Shown here: positions 50,856 through 60,380 of the stretch, piece by piece
Layout of the letters: each line of letters opens with the position of its first letter
Numbering within the stretch: the stretch's first letter is position 1
From: Rhodanobacter sp. OK091
GTDB lineage: Bacteria; Pseudomonadota; Gammaproteobacteria; Xanthomonadales; Rhodanobacteraceae
Assembly: GCF_900142825.1 (NCBI RefSeq)
Contig: NZ_FRCH01000001.1
Coordinates: 1,302,001-1,366,000, forward strand
DNA: 64,000 nucleotides
Direction: 5' to 3'
Program-made: the position numbers and the translations under genes
The notes under the pieces: model-generated
What the model saw: only the letters and a program-made list of their open reading frames with translations
Told to the model about the DNA's origin: nothing
Databases searched by the model: none

Positions 50856-52994
50856 TCAGTGACTCACCGCGTTGTTCGCTACCCGCACCGCTTCGACAAA
50901 TCCGCCAAACGGAATATCGGTGATGCCCACCAGCCCGATGTGGCTGTTCTCCCCATCGAGCAGGCGTCCAGTCACCGGTTGATCGGTGTACTGGAACCAG
51001 TGCGCACCGACGATATCCGGATTGCTGGCCGCGGTAGCGATGAAACGCGCATAGGCTTCGCCGCGTTGCTGCTCGTTCCACACCGACACCACGCCCTTGC
51101 CGAACGGGCCGCGATCGTCGGAGCCGAAGTGGAATTCACCGATCAGTACGGGCTTGTCCAGCTGATGCATGGCAGCGGCGTCGAAGCCGTGCTGCGGCAG
51201 ATCGGCGTAGACGTTGAAGCTGACCACGTCGCAGTATTGCGCGCAGGCGGCCACCGCTTCGGGCGTGTTCACCGCGAAGCGGCCGCCGAGGAACAGGTGG
51301 TGCGGGTCGTGGCGGTGGATCGCTTCGGCCACGGTGCGGAAATAGGCATCGGCGTAGCGTCGCAGCCACGCGCCGTAATCGGCGGCGATGGCTGGGTGTG
51401 CCTCGTTCGGCGCGGGCGCGGCGAAACCGGCGACGTTCACTGCATCCCATGAGCCCAGCGCGATGCCCCACGCGGCGGACAGCGTTTCCGGCGCCACGTA
51501 TTTCTTGCGCAGCATCGCGATGAACGCCTGCTTGGCGGGACTCTTCGTATCGCCGGCGAGCGTACCCACGGCCAGCCCCCAGCGGCCTTGCGGTCCGTTG
51601 CCGGCCCAGGCCAGCTCGTTGTCGGCGAAATAACCGAGCAGGTACGGATCGTCGCGCACATCGGCGCTCGCCTTGGTCACCGCTGCCTCCGTCGCCTGCA
51701 CGAAGCGCGGATCGAACGGATCGGGCATGCGGCCCCAGTAGTCGTAGCCGCTGGCGACGTTGGCGTAGTCGCCGGCGATATTGATCGAGCGCGTATACGG
51801 CAGCCGGTGCGCGCGGCCCAGCGCGTCGTCGCTCCAGTTGCCGATGGTGTTGAAGCCCCATGCCTGCAGCCGGTCCAGCGTGCGTGCGCGCCACGCGTCC
51901 TGCCAGTTCCCGCCATCGACGCGATACAGGTTCGCCGCGTAGAAGTCGAACCATCGGCCATGGTTGTAATCGATGCCCGCGCTGGCGCGCTGGTCCTTGT
52001 TGCGATTGTCGCCGCTGCCGTAGAACACCGCCCATTCGCCACGGGCCGGCGGCAGATCGCGGAACATGGACTCGCGGCCTTCGACATAGCTGCGGCCGCC
52101 GTCGGCGACCATTGCGTTGACGCCCAGCGAGAAGAACGCGTGGCCGTCGGGCGTCACCAGTCGCCAGCGGCCATCGGTTTTCTGCACATGGAACCAGCCG
52201 GTACGGTTCAGGCCATGGACGTCCAGACGTCCGCCGTAAGCATCCAGCCCGGTCGGCATCGCCCTGGCCAGGATCGCTTTTTCCGCTGCATGGGCCGCAC
52301 GCAATGCGGCATCGGAATCGACTTTCTCCGGCCATTGACTGCGTGTGAACTGCCCGTAGCGGTCCACGATGCCGGCATACGCATCGTGCAGCGCGGCCGC
52401 TCCCGGCGCGACATCGAGGCGACCGAACAGCAGCGTCTGCGCCGCCTGCGGCGCGGGCACTCCGAGCCGGATCGCGCTGACCTTGTGCAGATCCAGCGTG
52501 CCTTGCACGGTGGTTGCCAGAAGGGTCGGCTGACCGCGATCGTCGAACGGCATCGGCGGTCCCGCCTGCATGCCCTCGCCGCGCGGCGAGGTTGCGTGCA
52601 GTGGAACCACCAGCGTCTGCGCCGGCCCGGCCGGTACACCTACGGTGGCGTGCAGTTGCTGGCCGCCCGCGTCATCGACTTCCACGACCAGCGTCACCGC
52701 CCACGCCATGGCGTTCTGAACGCGCAGGCGCAACTCGCCCTGCGTTGACCAGTCCCATGCGCCGTGGGCCGGCATGATGACGATCTGCGGATGAGGCGCC
52801 GGCTGGAACGCGTAACGCTGCTGCGCCACGCTGTCGCTGGCGCGCTCGACCGCGCCGGTCCGCTGCACATGATCAAGCGTGAGACGGGTGCCGGCTGCGG
52901 GGTCGGCCAGATCGAACACACCAGGTGCGGCAGCCGCGTGGCAAGCACCCAGCCCCAACAGACACAACGCCCAGATCACTGCAGCATGTTTCAT
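50856..52994 (-). CDS. Agarase-like glycoside hydrolase (GH50 type)
   Basis: The 712-residue protein has a signal/lipobox-like leader (VIWALCLLGLGACHA), an N-terminal carbohydrate-binding-like domain (to about residue 220), and a TIM barrel with FFSLGVNAMVADGG, WGFNTIGNWSDDALG, YLLGYFADNELAWAG (acid/base Glu) and KPVLIGEFHFGSDDRGPFG (nucleophile Glu). This matches GH50 beta-agarase-type enzymes. ATG 52994 has GGAG six bases upstream; the frame extends upstream through a REP element and was cut there. The natural substrate may be another galactan. Confidence 0.65.
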   Translation of the reverse strand: MKHAAVIWALCLLGLGACHAAAAPGVFDLADPAAGTRLTLDHVQRTGAVERASDSVAQQRYAFQPAPHPQIVIMPAHGAWDWSTQGELRLRVQNAMAWAVTLVVEVDDAGGQQLHATVGVPAGPAQTLVVPLHATSPRGEGMQAGPPMPFDDRGQPTLLATTVQGTLDLHKVSAIRLGVPAPQAAQTLLFGRLDVAPGAAALHDAYAGIVDRYGQFTRSQWPEKVDSDAALRAAHAAEKAILARAMPTGLDAYGGRLDVHGLNRTGWFHVQKTDGRWRLVTPDGHAFFSLGVNAMVADGGRSYVEGRESMFRDLPPARGEWAVFYGSGDNRNKDQRASAGIDYNHGRWFDFYAANLYRVDGGNWQDAWRARTLDRLQAWGFNTIGNWSDDALGRAHRLPYTRSINIAGDYANVASGYDYWGRMPDPFDPRFVQATEAAVTKASADVRDDPYLLGYFADNELAWAGNGPQGRWGLAVGTLAGDTKSPAKQAFIAMLRKKYVAPETLSAAWGIALGSWDAVNVAGFAAPAPNEAHPAIAADYGAWLRRYADAYFRTVAEAIHRHDPHHLFLGGRFAVNTPEAVAACAQYCDVVSFNVYADLPQHGFDAAAMHQLDKPVLIGEFHFGSDDRGPFGKGVVSVWNEQQRGEAYARFIATAASNPDIVGAHWFQYTDQPVTGRLLDGENSHIGLVGITDIPFGGFVEAVRVANNAVSH

Positions 52995-53033
52995 GGTCGA
53001 TCTCCACGAAAATATCCATCGACCCGTGGGTTG

Positions 53034-53115
53034 TGTGGGAGCGGCTTCAGCCGCGATGCTCTTTTCATGTTTCATGCTGGCAATCAAGAGCATCGCGGCT
53101 GAAGCCGCTCCCACA
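53034..53115. repeat. Perfect 30-bp inverted repeat of REP type
   Basis: The 30-base arm at 53034-53063 (TGTGGGAGCGGCTTCAGCCG...) and the arm at 53086-53115 are exact complements with a 22-base spacer. This REP sequence class is abundant in Rhodanobacteraceae and related genomes. It lies between two minus-strand genes and may stop transcription. Confidence 0.8.
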
Positions 53116-53126
53116 ACCCTGAAGGC

Positions 53127-54458
53127 CTATGCCACGCGGCTACGCGACCACCACTGCCAGCCGTAATACACCGGCACGCCCAACGCGATGATCAGCAGGC
53201 TCATGCCGGCATCGCCCGGCGCGTGGATCGCGCTGGCCACGATCACGCCGAACACGGTGATCACGAAGATCAGCGGCAGCAGCGGATAGAACGGCACGCG
53301 GTACGGCGCCGGCTGGTCGATGAAGTGCTTGCGGTACCAGAACAGCGTGCCGATGCCGAATACGTGGCCCAGCCACTCGCCCACGGTAGTGTAGTTGAGC
53401 AGCTGGTTGAAGCTGCCCGACACGGTCAACACGATCGCCCACAAACCGAGCACCACCAGCGCGATCTGCGGTGCGCGCGTCCGTGGATCGACGCGTGCGG
53501 TGGCGCGAAAGAACACGCCGTCCGCACCCATCGTCTGCAGCACGCGTGCACCGCCGGCGATCGCGATGCTGCAATAGCCGAAGGTGGAGCAGGCAATGCC
53601 GATCTCGATCACGGTGGCGCCGTGCGCGCCGAACAGCTTCTGCATCAGGTCCGCCGCCGGCGCCGGGCTGGCCGCGAGACCGGCATGGCCGAGCCCGGCC
53701 AGATAGGCGAAGTTGACCAGCAGATAGCAGACCACTACGCCCATCATGCCCATGCCCAGCGCACGTGGCAGGGTACGTTGCGGGTTGCGTACTTCGCCGG
53801 CGAGATCGTTGAGGTAATGAAAACCGCCATACGCGAACAGCACCGGCAGCAAGGCGCCCGCAAAGGCCCACGACGACACCGGCTGCGCGGTATCCGGCAC
53901 CAGCACCAGCCCGAGCTGACCATGCGCCAGCACCATGCCGGCAACCACCAGCAACGCGATCGCCATCACCTTCAGCACGGTGAAGATGTTCTGCATCCAG
54001 GCGCCGGCGCGGATGCCGAACAGGTTGATGCTGACGATGAACACGATCGCGCCGACCGCGACCGGCATTTCATAGAGCCGGCTCAGGCCCAGCGCCCTGC
54101 AGAAATAGACGGCGAATTTCGTCACCACCGCGGCCACGCTGCCGGGATAGTTGATCAGCGCCATGGTCCAGCCGAACAGGAATGCCGGCAGCAGACCGAA
54201 CGCCTCGCGCAGGTACACGTAGATGCCGCCCGCCTGTGGTCGCCGTGCGCCAAGTTCGGCGTAACACAGCACGCCAGCCAGGGTCAGCAGGCCGCCGATC
54301 GCCCACAGGATCAGCACCTGCGTACCGGACGAGGTGTTCTGCGCCACCGTGGCCGGCGTGATGAAGATGCCCGCCCCGATCACGCCGCCGATGACGATCA
54401 TCGCGGCGTCCCAGGTGTTCAGGCGACGGGCATAAGCATTGGCGGGTTCGGTCAGCAT
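53127..54458 (-). CDS. APC-family amino acid permease
   Basis: The ~443-residue protein has about 12 membrane helices and APC signatures: NTWDAAMIVIGGVIGAGIFI, CYAELGARRPQAGGIYVYLR, and PVLFAYGGFHYLNDLAGEVR. It imports or exchanges amino acids. ATG 54458 is the standard family start; the open frame to 54629 was rejected because its N-terminus is not membrane-like. It is divergent from the DcsG-like gene. Confidence 0.8.
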   Translation of the reverse strand: MLTEPANAYARRLNTWDAAMIVIGGVIGAGIFITPATVAQNTSSGTQVLILWAIGGLLTLAGVLCYAELGARRPQAGGIYVYLREAFGLLPAFLFGWTMALINYPGSVAAVVTKFAVYFCRALGLSRLYEMPVAVGAIVFIVSINLFGIRAGAWMQNIFTVLKVMAIALLVVAGMVLAHGQLGLVLVPDTAQPVSSWAFAGALLPVLFAYGGFHYLNDLAGEVRNPQRTLPRALGMGMMGVVVCYLLVNFAYLAGLGHAGLAASPAPAADLMQKLFGAHGATVIEIGIACSTFGYCSIAIAGGARVLQTMGADGVFFRATARVDPRTRAPQIALVVLGLWAIVLTVSGSFNQLLNYTTVGEWLGHVFGIGTLFWYRKHFIDQPAPYRVPFYPLLPLIFVITVFGVIVASAIHAPGDAGMSLLIIALGVPVYYGWQWWSRSRVA

Positions 54459-54724
54459 GCCGGCTACCTTGCCATTGTCCGTACCGGTTCGGCCAGTCCC
54501 GTGTGGCACATCTTCTCGCCGCACGCCGTTTCGGCAAATTGACAAGCGGCGGTCGCACCGGAAGACTGTCGCCGGCAGTGCGACATGCGCTGCCGGTTTA
54601 TGGCGCCGCGGCCAACCTCGCTGCGTCATCGCTGCCGAGGGGTGCTGCAGCGGACATCAGTCCGCCACGCTTGGTACGCGATTCCGTTGCAAGGGCGCCC
54701 TTTCCACTTACTGGAGACGTCGCC

Positions 54725-55639
54725 ATGTTCAACTCCGCTGCCATTCGCCCGCTCGCCATCGCCACTTCCGCCGACTACCCCTCGATCCAGCCGGACGATG
54801 CCCACCTGGCGATCTCGCTGGAACGCCTCGGCGTCCAGCCCAGCGTCTGCGTGTGGAATGACCCGGAGGTCGACTGGTCGAGGTTCGATGCGGTGCTGAT
54901 CCGCACCATCTGGGATTACTTCAAGCACCACGCAGCGTTCCTGGACTGGCTGGACCGGCTCGACCGGCTTGGCGTACCCACCATCAACGACAGCGCCCTG
55001 CTGCGCTGGAACAGCGACAAGCGCTACCTGCTCGAACTGGCCCAGCGTGGTGTTGCGATCATTCCAACCCGGCTGACCAACGCAACCGACCTGCCCGACG
55101 TGCTTGCGGCGACGCCGGGGCAGCAGATGGTGATCAAGCCGACCATCAGCGGCAGCGCGTGGCATACGCTGCGCGGCACGGTCGGCGACCCGGCGTTTGC
55201 CGCCGCAGTGACGCAGCTGCCGCGCGAGTACGACTATCTGGTGCAGCCGTTCGTACCGGAGATCGTCAGCGACGGCGAATGGTCGCTGCTGTATTTCGCC
55301 GGCGAGTTCAGCCATGCCGTGATCAAGCGCCCGGCCACCGGCGATTATCGCGTACAGGACGAATTCGGCGGCAGCGTGGAACCTGTCCAGCCGAATGCCG
55401 CCACACTGGCGGCGGCCGATCGCGCACTTGCCGCCGTCGCCGCGCTCGGTCATGGCGGGCACGCCTATGTGCGCGTCGATGGTGTGATCAGTGCCGGCCG
55501 CTTCCTGATCATGGAGCTGGAGCTGATCGAGCCGTTCCTGTATCTCGCCGTGCGTCCGGCGGCGGCCGAGCGTCTCGCGCGGGATCTGGCTGGTCGTCTC
55601 GCCCGCATCGGGCCGTCCGCGCTGGCAAGCAGACCCTGA
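54725..55639 (+). CDS. ATP-grasp ligase (RimK/DcsG-like)
   Basis: The 304-residue protein is an ATP-grasp enzyme: YPSIQPDDAHLAISLERLGV at the N-terminus, LIRTIWDYF, MVIKPTISGSAWHT (ATP lysine), YLVQPFVPEIVSDGEWSLLY and the metal-binding end FLIMELELIEPFLYL. This group is related to DcsG, the D-cycloserine ligase, and to RimK. ATG 54725 has GGAG eight bases upstream. It is followed after 1 bp by the MprF-type membrane gene. It may join an amino acid to an N-oxygenated group; this is inferred. Confidence 0.75.
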   Translation: MFNSAAIRPLAIATSADYPSIQPDDAHLAISLERLGVQPSVCVWNDPEVDWSRFDAVLIRTIWDYFKHHAAFLDWLDRLDRLGVPTINDSALLRWNSDKRYLLELAQRGVAIIPTRLTNATDLPDVLAATPGQQMVIKPTISGSAWHTLRGTVGDPAFAAAVTQLPREYDYLVQPFVPEIVSDGEWSLLYFAGEFSHAVIKRPATGDYRVQDEFGGSVEPVQPNAATLAAADRALAAVAALGHGGHAYVRVDGVISAGRFLIMELELIEPFLYLAVRPAAAERLARDLAGRLARIGPSALASRP

Positions 55640-55640
55640 C

Positions 55641-56612
55641 ATGCCGCACAGGCCAGACCCGCAGCTATCCAGCACACCCGCCAGATCCTCGTCGCGCTGG
55701 CTGCGCATCCTGTCGTGGTGCGGGTCCCTCGCGGTGCTCGGCGCTGCAGCGTGGATCCTGCATCGCTACCTGAGCCACATCGCCTGGCGCGATGTGGCTG
55801 CCGCCTGGTCGCAGTTGCCGGCTCACCGCATCGCTTACTCGGTCGCGGCGACGGCGGTCAGTTTCGCGATGCTGGCGATGTTCGACGTGCTGGCGGCACG
55901 CACGGTGGTGCGCGATCGCGTGTCCGCCGGGCTGGCCGCGTTCGCCGGCGCCGTCACCCAAGGCATTTCGAACACGCTCGGCTTCCATGCGATCACCGGC
56001 ACGGCGTTGCGCTATCGCATCTATGCGACGGCCGGCGTGGGCGCCGGCGACATCGCGCGCATCGTCGGGCTGGCCGGGCTCGGTGTGGGGCTGGGCTTCG
56101 CCGTGGTGATCACCGGCGCGCTGTGCTGGCAGCCGGCGATCACACACGGCTGGGGCCGCCTGCCCGGCACCGTGCTGGCAGCGCTGCTGGCCGCGCTGCT
56201 GATCTGGCTTGCGCGGCGTCCGCGCACGCTGCGCGTATGGCGCTGGACGCTGGCGTTTCCCGGCGCGGATATCGCGGCGGCGCAAATGCTGATCGGTGGC
56301 GTGGAAATGCTGGCCGCGATCACGGCGCTCTACGTGCTGCTTCCTGCCAGCGTGGCGCCGCCATTCATCGACTTCCTGCCGGTCTATGTCGGCGCCGTGC
56401 TGGCCGGCATCGTCAGCCATTCGCCGGGCGGACTGGGCGTGTTCGAGACAATCATGCTGGCGGCGTTTCCGGCCGAGGCACGCGCGGATCTGCTGGTGGC
56501 GATCGTTTGCTACCGGCTGACCTACAGCTTGCTGCCGTTCGTGCTGGCCTCCGCTGCGCTGGCCATGTTCGAGGCCGCGCTCAGAATCCGCCAGCGGCGG
56601 CGCCTGCGTTGA
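55641..56612 (+). CDS. MprF/LPG-synthase-type transmembrane (UPF0104) protein
   Basis: The 323-residue protein has eight or so helices and family motifs of the lysylphosphatidylglycerol synthase transmembrane region: TQGISNTLGFHAITGTALRYR, VGAVLAGIVSHSPGGLGVFE. Only the flippase-like part is present, with no transferase domain. It directly follows the ATP-grasp gene. It may move a lipid or a small product across the membrane; no substrate can be told. Confidence 0.75.
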   Translation: MPHRPDPQLSSTPARSSSRWLRILSWCGSLAVLGAAAWILHRYLSHIAWRDVAAAWSQLPAHRIAYSVAATAVSFAMLAMFDVLAARTVVRDRVSAGLAAFAGAVTQGISNTLGFHAITGTALRYRIYATAGVGAGDIARIVGLAGLGVGLGFAVVITGALCWQPAITHGWGRLPGTVLAALLAALLIWLARRPRTLRVWRWTLAFPGADIAAAQMLIGGVEMLAAITALYVLLPASVAPPFIDFLPVYVGAVLAGIVSHSPGGLGVFETIMLAAFPAEARADLLVAIVCYRLTYSLLPFVLASAALAMFEAALRIRQRRRLR

Positions 56613-56628
56613 ACAGATCAGAGCATCC

Positions 56629-57723
56629 TTAATTGGACGGCGGATACCGCCGTATCAATCGCTGCTGACGCAGATGATGCCGTGCCAGCGCCAACATGCC
56701 GATCGGCCGATGCCCGCGCGCGCGATTGGCCGCCCCCAGCGCAAACAGCAGGCGCTGCTTGGCGAACACCATGCGATAGACCTGCCACACCGAATACTTC
56801 GGATCCCACGCATGCACCGCTTCGGAACCTGCGCCGTTCACCTCCATGATGGTGAAGCGTCCGCTGCGCAGATCCTGCAGCGTGCTGTAGCGCACGTCGA
56901 AACGACCGACGTGGAATTGCGGCATGTCGTGTGCGATCGCTTCGATCGCCGCCGTCAGCTCCGCGGTGGCGGAGTCGGAACCATCTTCGTAACGGCCGCC
57001 GATCCGGGTCGAGCCGATCAGCGACAGCCGCACCGTATCGCCGGCCGCCGGCACCTCGTCGGGATCATGGCGGCACTCGTGCTCGCGCCGGTTGCGCACC
57101 ACGCGATGCAGACGCTCATCGGCCTCGATCAACTGTGCCACCGTACTGGTGCCATCGCCGGTTACCTGCGGGTAATGGCGCAGCAGTATCCCGAGCAGCC
57201 CGCCCGTTGGCTGGCCCGGATGCCGCACGTAGAAAATGCCTGCCTCACCCTGCTCGCCGAGATAGCGCTGCAGCATCAACGACTCGCCGGCCGGATAGCT
57301 CGCCAGGTAATCGGCCAGGTCCAGCGTATCGTCGAGCCGACGCACGCCGAAACCACACCAGCCAAGATCCGGTTTGGCCACCACCGGAAACATCAGACCG
57401 GCCTCGCCCATCGCCGACAACGCAGCCGCCAACATGTCGCCGCCCTCGGCCCGCAGCATCACGTACGGCGCTACCTTCGAATGTGCATGCGCACCCATGC
57501 CCGCAAAATATTCGGACTTGGTGTCTCCCACCAGGCCGCCGGCGGTGATCTGCGGATTGGCGGCGGAGGGCAGCGTCAGGCTGCGATAGCGCAGACCCAG
57601 CCAGCACCATTGCAGCACCATCGGCACCAGATTGAGCCATTTGGGGATGCGCTCTATCGTGCCCACCCGCGGCGCCGTCACCGGCGACCGCACACCCATC
57701 ACCGTGGCGAACGGCTCATCCAT
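56629..57723 (-). CDS. ATP-grasp protein (D-Ala-D-Ala ligase-like)
   Basis: The 364-residue protein has ATP-grasp features: FPVVAKPDLGWCGFGVRRL (lysine loop), LMLQRYLGEQGEAGIFYVR, and RFTIMEVNGAGSEAVHAWDP (metal site Glu/Asn). ATG 57723 overlaps the DUF1989 gene stop. It is in a three-gene minus-strand operon with DUF1989 and YqcI/YcgG. It probably ligates an amino or hydroxyl compound using ATP; substrate unknown. Confidence 0.75.
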   Translation of the reverse strand: MDEPFATVMGVRSPVTAPRVGTIERIPKWLNLVPMVLQWCWLGLRYRSLTLPSAANPQITAGGLVGDTKSEYFAGMGAHAHSKVAPYVMLRAEGGDMLAAALSAMGEAGLMFPVVAKPDLGWCGFGVRRLDDTLDLADYLASYPAGESLMLQRYLGEQGEAGIFYVRHPGQPTGGLLGILLRHYPQVTGDGTSTVAQLIEADERLHRVVRNRREHECRHDPDEVPAAGDTVRLSLIGSTRIGGRYEDGSDSATAELTAAIEAIAHDMPQFHVGRFDVRYSTLQDLRSGRFTIMEVNGAGSEAVHAWDPKYSVWQVYRMVFAKQRLLFALGAANRARGHRPIGMLALARHHLRQQRLIRRYPPSN

Positions 57724-58336
57724 GCGCGATCGCCTCGCTGTGGATCAGCCCATGGTGAATCAGTTCGTAGTGGATCGGCTTGTACGCGAAGTTGTTCGAC
57801 TGTCCCGCGGAACACGCGGTAAGGCCGATCAGCAGATCCATCTGCGCCTCGAACACGATGTAGTCGCCGGCGCGGCTGAGCGGCGGCTCCACCCGGATGA
57901 CACCGGTGGCCGCATCCACCGGTACGTTCATGAAGACGTTGAACGCGGTGGGGATCGCGTCCGCCGCGATGCCGTACGGCGCCAGCGCCGCGGCGAGATT
58001 GCCGAGACAGCCGCGGTGCGGCTCGGTGTCGCCGTAGATGATGCGAAACATCTCGGCGGAGCACGGCGACAGCAGGAAATCGTGGCGGCCGACGGTGTCC
58101 TCGACGATGCGCAGCAGTGCTTGGCTGCGGTTCGAATAAATCGTGTCGCCGGTACTGAGATAGATCTTGCTGGCGTAGTCGATGCTGCGGCCGGACGAGA
58201 TCGCCTCGCCGGTGTCATGCCGGTTGAACGCGACCAGGTCGGCCACCTGCTCGCCCTGCGGATCGATCACCTTCAGGCTTTCGCCGCGTTTCAGCTCGAA
58301 CGCCGTGCCGCTGCGCGGAGGGATGACCTGGATCAT
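57716..58336 (-). CDS. DUF1989 protein (urea carboxylase-associated family)
   Basis: The 206-residue protein belongs to DUF1989: VIPPRSGTAFELKRGESLKV, QVADLVAFN, SSGRSIDYASKIYLSTGDTI, HDFLLSPCSAEMF and NVFMNVPVDAATG, with Cys/His positions typical of the family. It overlaps the genes on both sides by four or more bases. DUF1989 genes often accompany urea amidolyase or guanidine pathways and GntA-type hydroxylases. Function not established. Confidence 0.8.
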   Translation of the reverse strand: MIQVIPPRSGTAFELKRGESLKVIDPQGEQVADLVAFNRHDTGEAISSGRSIDYASKIYLSTGDTIYSNRSQALLRIVEDTVGRHDFLLSPCSAEMFRIIYGDTEPHRGCLGNLAAALAPYGIAADAIPTAFNVFMNVPVDAATGVIRVEPPLSRAGDYIVFEAQMDLLIGLTACSAGQSNNFAYKPIHYELIHHGLIHSEAIAHG

Positions 58337-59049
58337 CGCTGCTCACTCCCGTTCACGTGGAACGGGCAGACCCAGTCCGCGCCCACCTGACGCCCGCTGT
58401 ACTGGCGCGCCTCGGAACTCCTGCCGTGCACGGCGAGCATCGGGTTTGGCGAGCCGGCGAAGGCGATGTCGCGCTGGATGATCGCCTGGCGCAATTTCTC
58501 GTAGCGCCCATCCGCACGCAGCCGCTCGAACTGATGGTGCAGATTGAACACCAGCACCGGACAGCGGAACCGACGTGCAGGCCGGCTGGCGTCCGCATGC
58601 AGTCCCACCACGTAGAACGCCCTGCCGCCCACGCTCATGCTGAAGTCCGCCGAGGCCGGGTCGGCGCTGACGCTGCTATCCCAGTCATGGCTCGCGCGGT
58701 CGATCGCATGGATCGCGCGCAGGCGCCGCCATAGCACCGCCTCGAACGCCGGCTCGGATAGCCGGGCCGAGCACGGAAACACTATCGCGAGGCTGGCGAA
58801 CAGGCTGTCGCCATCCACCTGCGCGGCAAAAGCCTGCAAGTGGCGGGTGATGCGGCGGTCGTCTCGCGCGCTGGCGATGTCGTGAACGACCAAGGTCTGC
58901 AGCTGCCGCCGCGCCTGCGATGCCTTGGCGCCAAGGCAGGGAAACGCCGGCTGCCCGATGAACGCCTCGAACGCGAGCCGGGTCGCCTCGATCATGGCTG
59001 ACCCTGCCGGCGTCTGCTCTGGACCAAGGTCGCGTATCGGCGTGTTCAT
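58333..59049 (-). CDS. YqcI/YcgG-family protein (haem N-hydroxylase-like)
   Basis: The ~238-residue protein matches the YqcI/YcgG family (PF08892): FEAFIGQPAFPCLGAKAS near the N-terminus (conserved FPC), DWDSSVSADPASADFSMSVG, FYVVGLHADASRPARRF, and LVFNLHHQFERLRADGRYE. Members such as GntA are haem-dependent N-hydroxylases acting on guanidino or amino groups. ATG 59049 or the ATG two codons upstream is the likely start. It is the first gene of the operon with DUF1989 and ATP-grasp. Confidence 0.75.
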   Translation of the reverse strand: MNTPIRDLGPEQTPAGSAMIEATRLAFEAFIGQPAFPCLGAKASQARRQLQTLVVHDIASARDDRRITRHLQAFAAQVDGDSLFASLAIVFPCSARLSEPAFEAVLWRRLRAIHAIDRASHDWDSSVSADPASADFSMSVGGRAFYVVGLHADASRPARRFRCPVLVFNLHHQFERLRADGRYEKLRQAIIQRDIAFAGSPNPMLAVHGRSSEARQYSGRQVGADWVCPFHVNGSEQR

Positions 59050-59206
59050 CACCATCCCGTCGTGTCGTCGATGCAAGCCGATCAGGGCCTGATCCGCATG
59101 GGTGGACGTTACGTGCAGTGACGATCAGCCGACGTGAAGGCCCGGTACGTTCGCAACCTCCGTCAATCGCTAGAATGAGGGGATTCCCACTTATCCGACA
59201 GCACGC

Positions 59207-60301
59207 TTGCCCTCCCCGCCACGCAAGATTCTCCACGTCGACATGGACGCGTTCTACGCGTCGGTGGAACAGCGCGACGACCCGGGTCTGCGCGGCAAGC
59301 CGGTGGCGGTGGCATGGCGCGGTGCGCGCTCGGTGGTGTGCGCGGCCAGCTATGAGGCGCGCGTGTTCGGTGTGCGCTCGGCGATGCCGGCAATCCGTGC
59401 CGAAAGACTATGTCCGCAGCTGATCTTCGTACCGCCGGATTTCGTGCGTTACAAAACGGTGTCGCGCCAAATCCGCGAGATCTTCGCTAGACATACCGAA
59501 CTGATCGAGCCGCTGTCGCTGGACGAGGCTTACCTCGATGTCACCAACACGCTGACCGGGCTGCCCTCGGCCACTGCCACCGCCGAGGCGATCCGCACCG
59601 CGATCCGCGAAGAGACGCAACTGACTGCGTCGGCAGGCGTGGCGCCGAACAAGTTCCTGGCCAAGATCGCCTCCGACTGGAACAAGCCCGACGGCCAGTA
59701 CGTGATCCGCCCACATCAGGTCGAAGCCTTCCTCACCCCGCTTCCGGTCGGCCGCCTGCCCGGCGTCGGCAAGGTGATGGAGGCGAAACTCGCCGTGCTC
59801 GGCATCGCCACCGTCGGCGAACTGCGCACGTTTGCGCTGGCGGAACTGGAACAGCGCTTCGGCCGCTGGGGCCGACGTCTGCACGAACTGGCACGCGGCA
59901 TCGACGACCATGCGGTGCAACCCGAACGGCCGACCCTGCAGATCTCTGCCGAAGACACCTTCGAGCACGACCTGTTGCTGGGCGAACTCGAACCGCACAT
60001 CCGTCGGCTGGCCGAAAAGGCCTGGGCCGGGTACCAGCGCGAACTGGCCGCAAAAGAGCGCAGCCGCGTGGCGCGCACCATCGTGCTGAAACTGAAGACT
60101 GCGGACTTCCACACGCTGACGCGCAGCCTCACCCCGGCACAGCGGCCGCTATCGGCCGGCGAACTGGCCGACATCGCCTGCGCGCTGCGCGATCGCGTCG
60201 AGCGTCCCGCCGATAGCCGCTACCGGCTCGTCGGCGTGGGCCTGGCCGGCTTCGTCGACGCCGATAGCTGCGAAGCACAACGGGATCTGTTCACCACCTA
60301 G
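59207..60301 (+). CDS. dinB: DNA polymerase IV
   Basis: The 364-residue Y-family polymerase starts with ILHVDMDAFYASVEQRDDP (catalytic Asp), then AASYEARVFGVRSAMP, the second catalytic site in SLDEAYLDVT, GVAPNKFLAKIASDWNKP, and helix-hairpin-helix PLPVGRLPGVGKVMEAKL, followed by a little-finger domain and a C-terminal QRDLF beta-clamp-like motif. TTG start at 59207. No clear LexA box is seen in the 157 bp upstream. Confidence 0.93.
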   Translation: MPSPPRKILHVDMDAFYASVEQRDDPGLRGKPVAVAWRGARSVVCAASYEARVFGVRSAMPAIRAERLCPQLIFVPPDFVRYKTVSRQIREIFARHTELIEPLSLDEAYLDVTNTLTGLPSATATAEAIRTAIREETQLTASAGVAPNKFLAKIASDWNKPDGQYVIRPHQVEAFLTPLPVGRLPGVGKVMEAKLAVLGIATVGELRTFALAELEQRFGRWGRRLHELARGIDDHAVQPERPTLQISAEDTFEHDLLLGELEPHIRRLAEKAWAGYQRELAAKERSRVARTIVLKLKTADFHTLTRSLTPAQRPLSAGELADIACALRDRVERPADSRYRLVGVGLAGFVDADSCEAQRDLFTT

Positions 60302-60380
60302 CGAAACGGCGCTCAAATCCCGTCGCGAATCGGATACGCTCCGCATCCGTACGCTTGCAACCCCCGCGTGGAGCAGTGAC

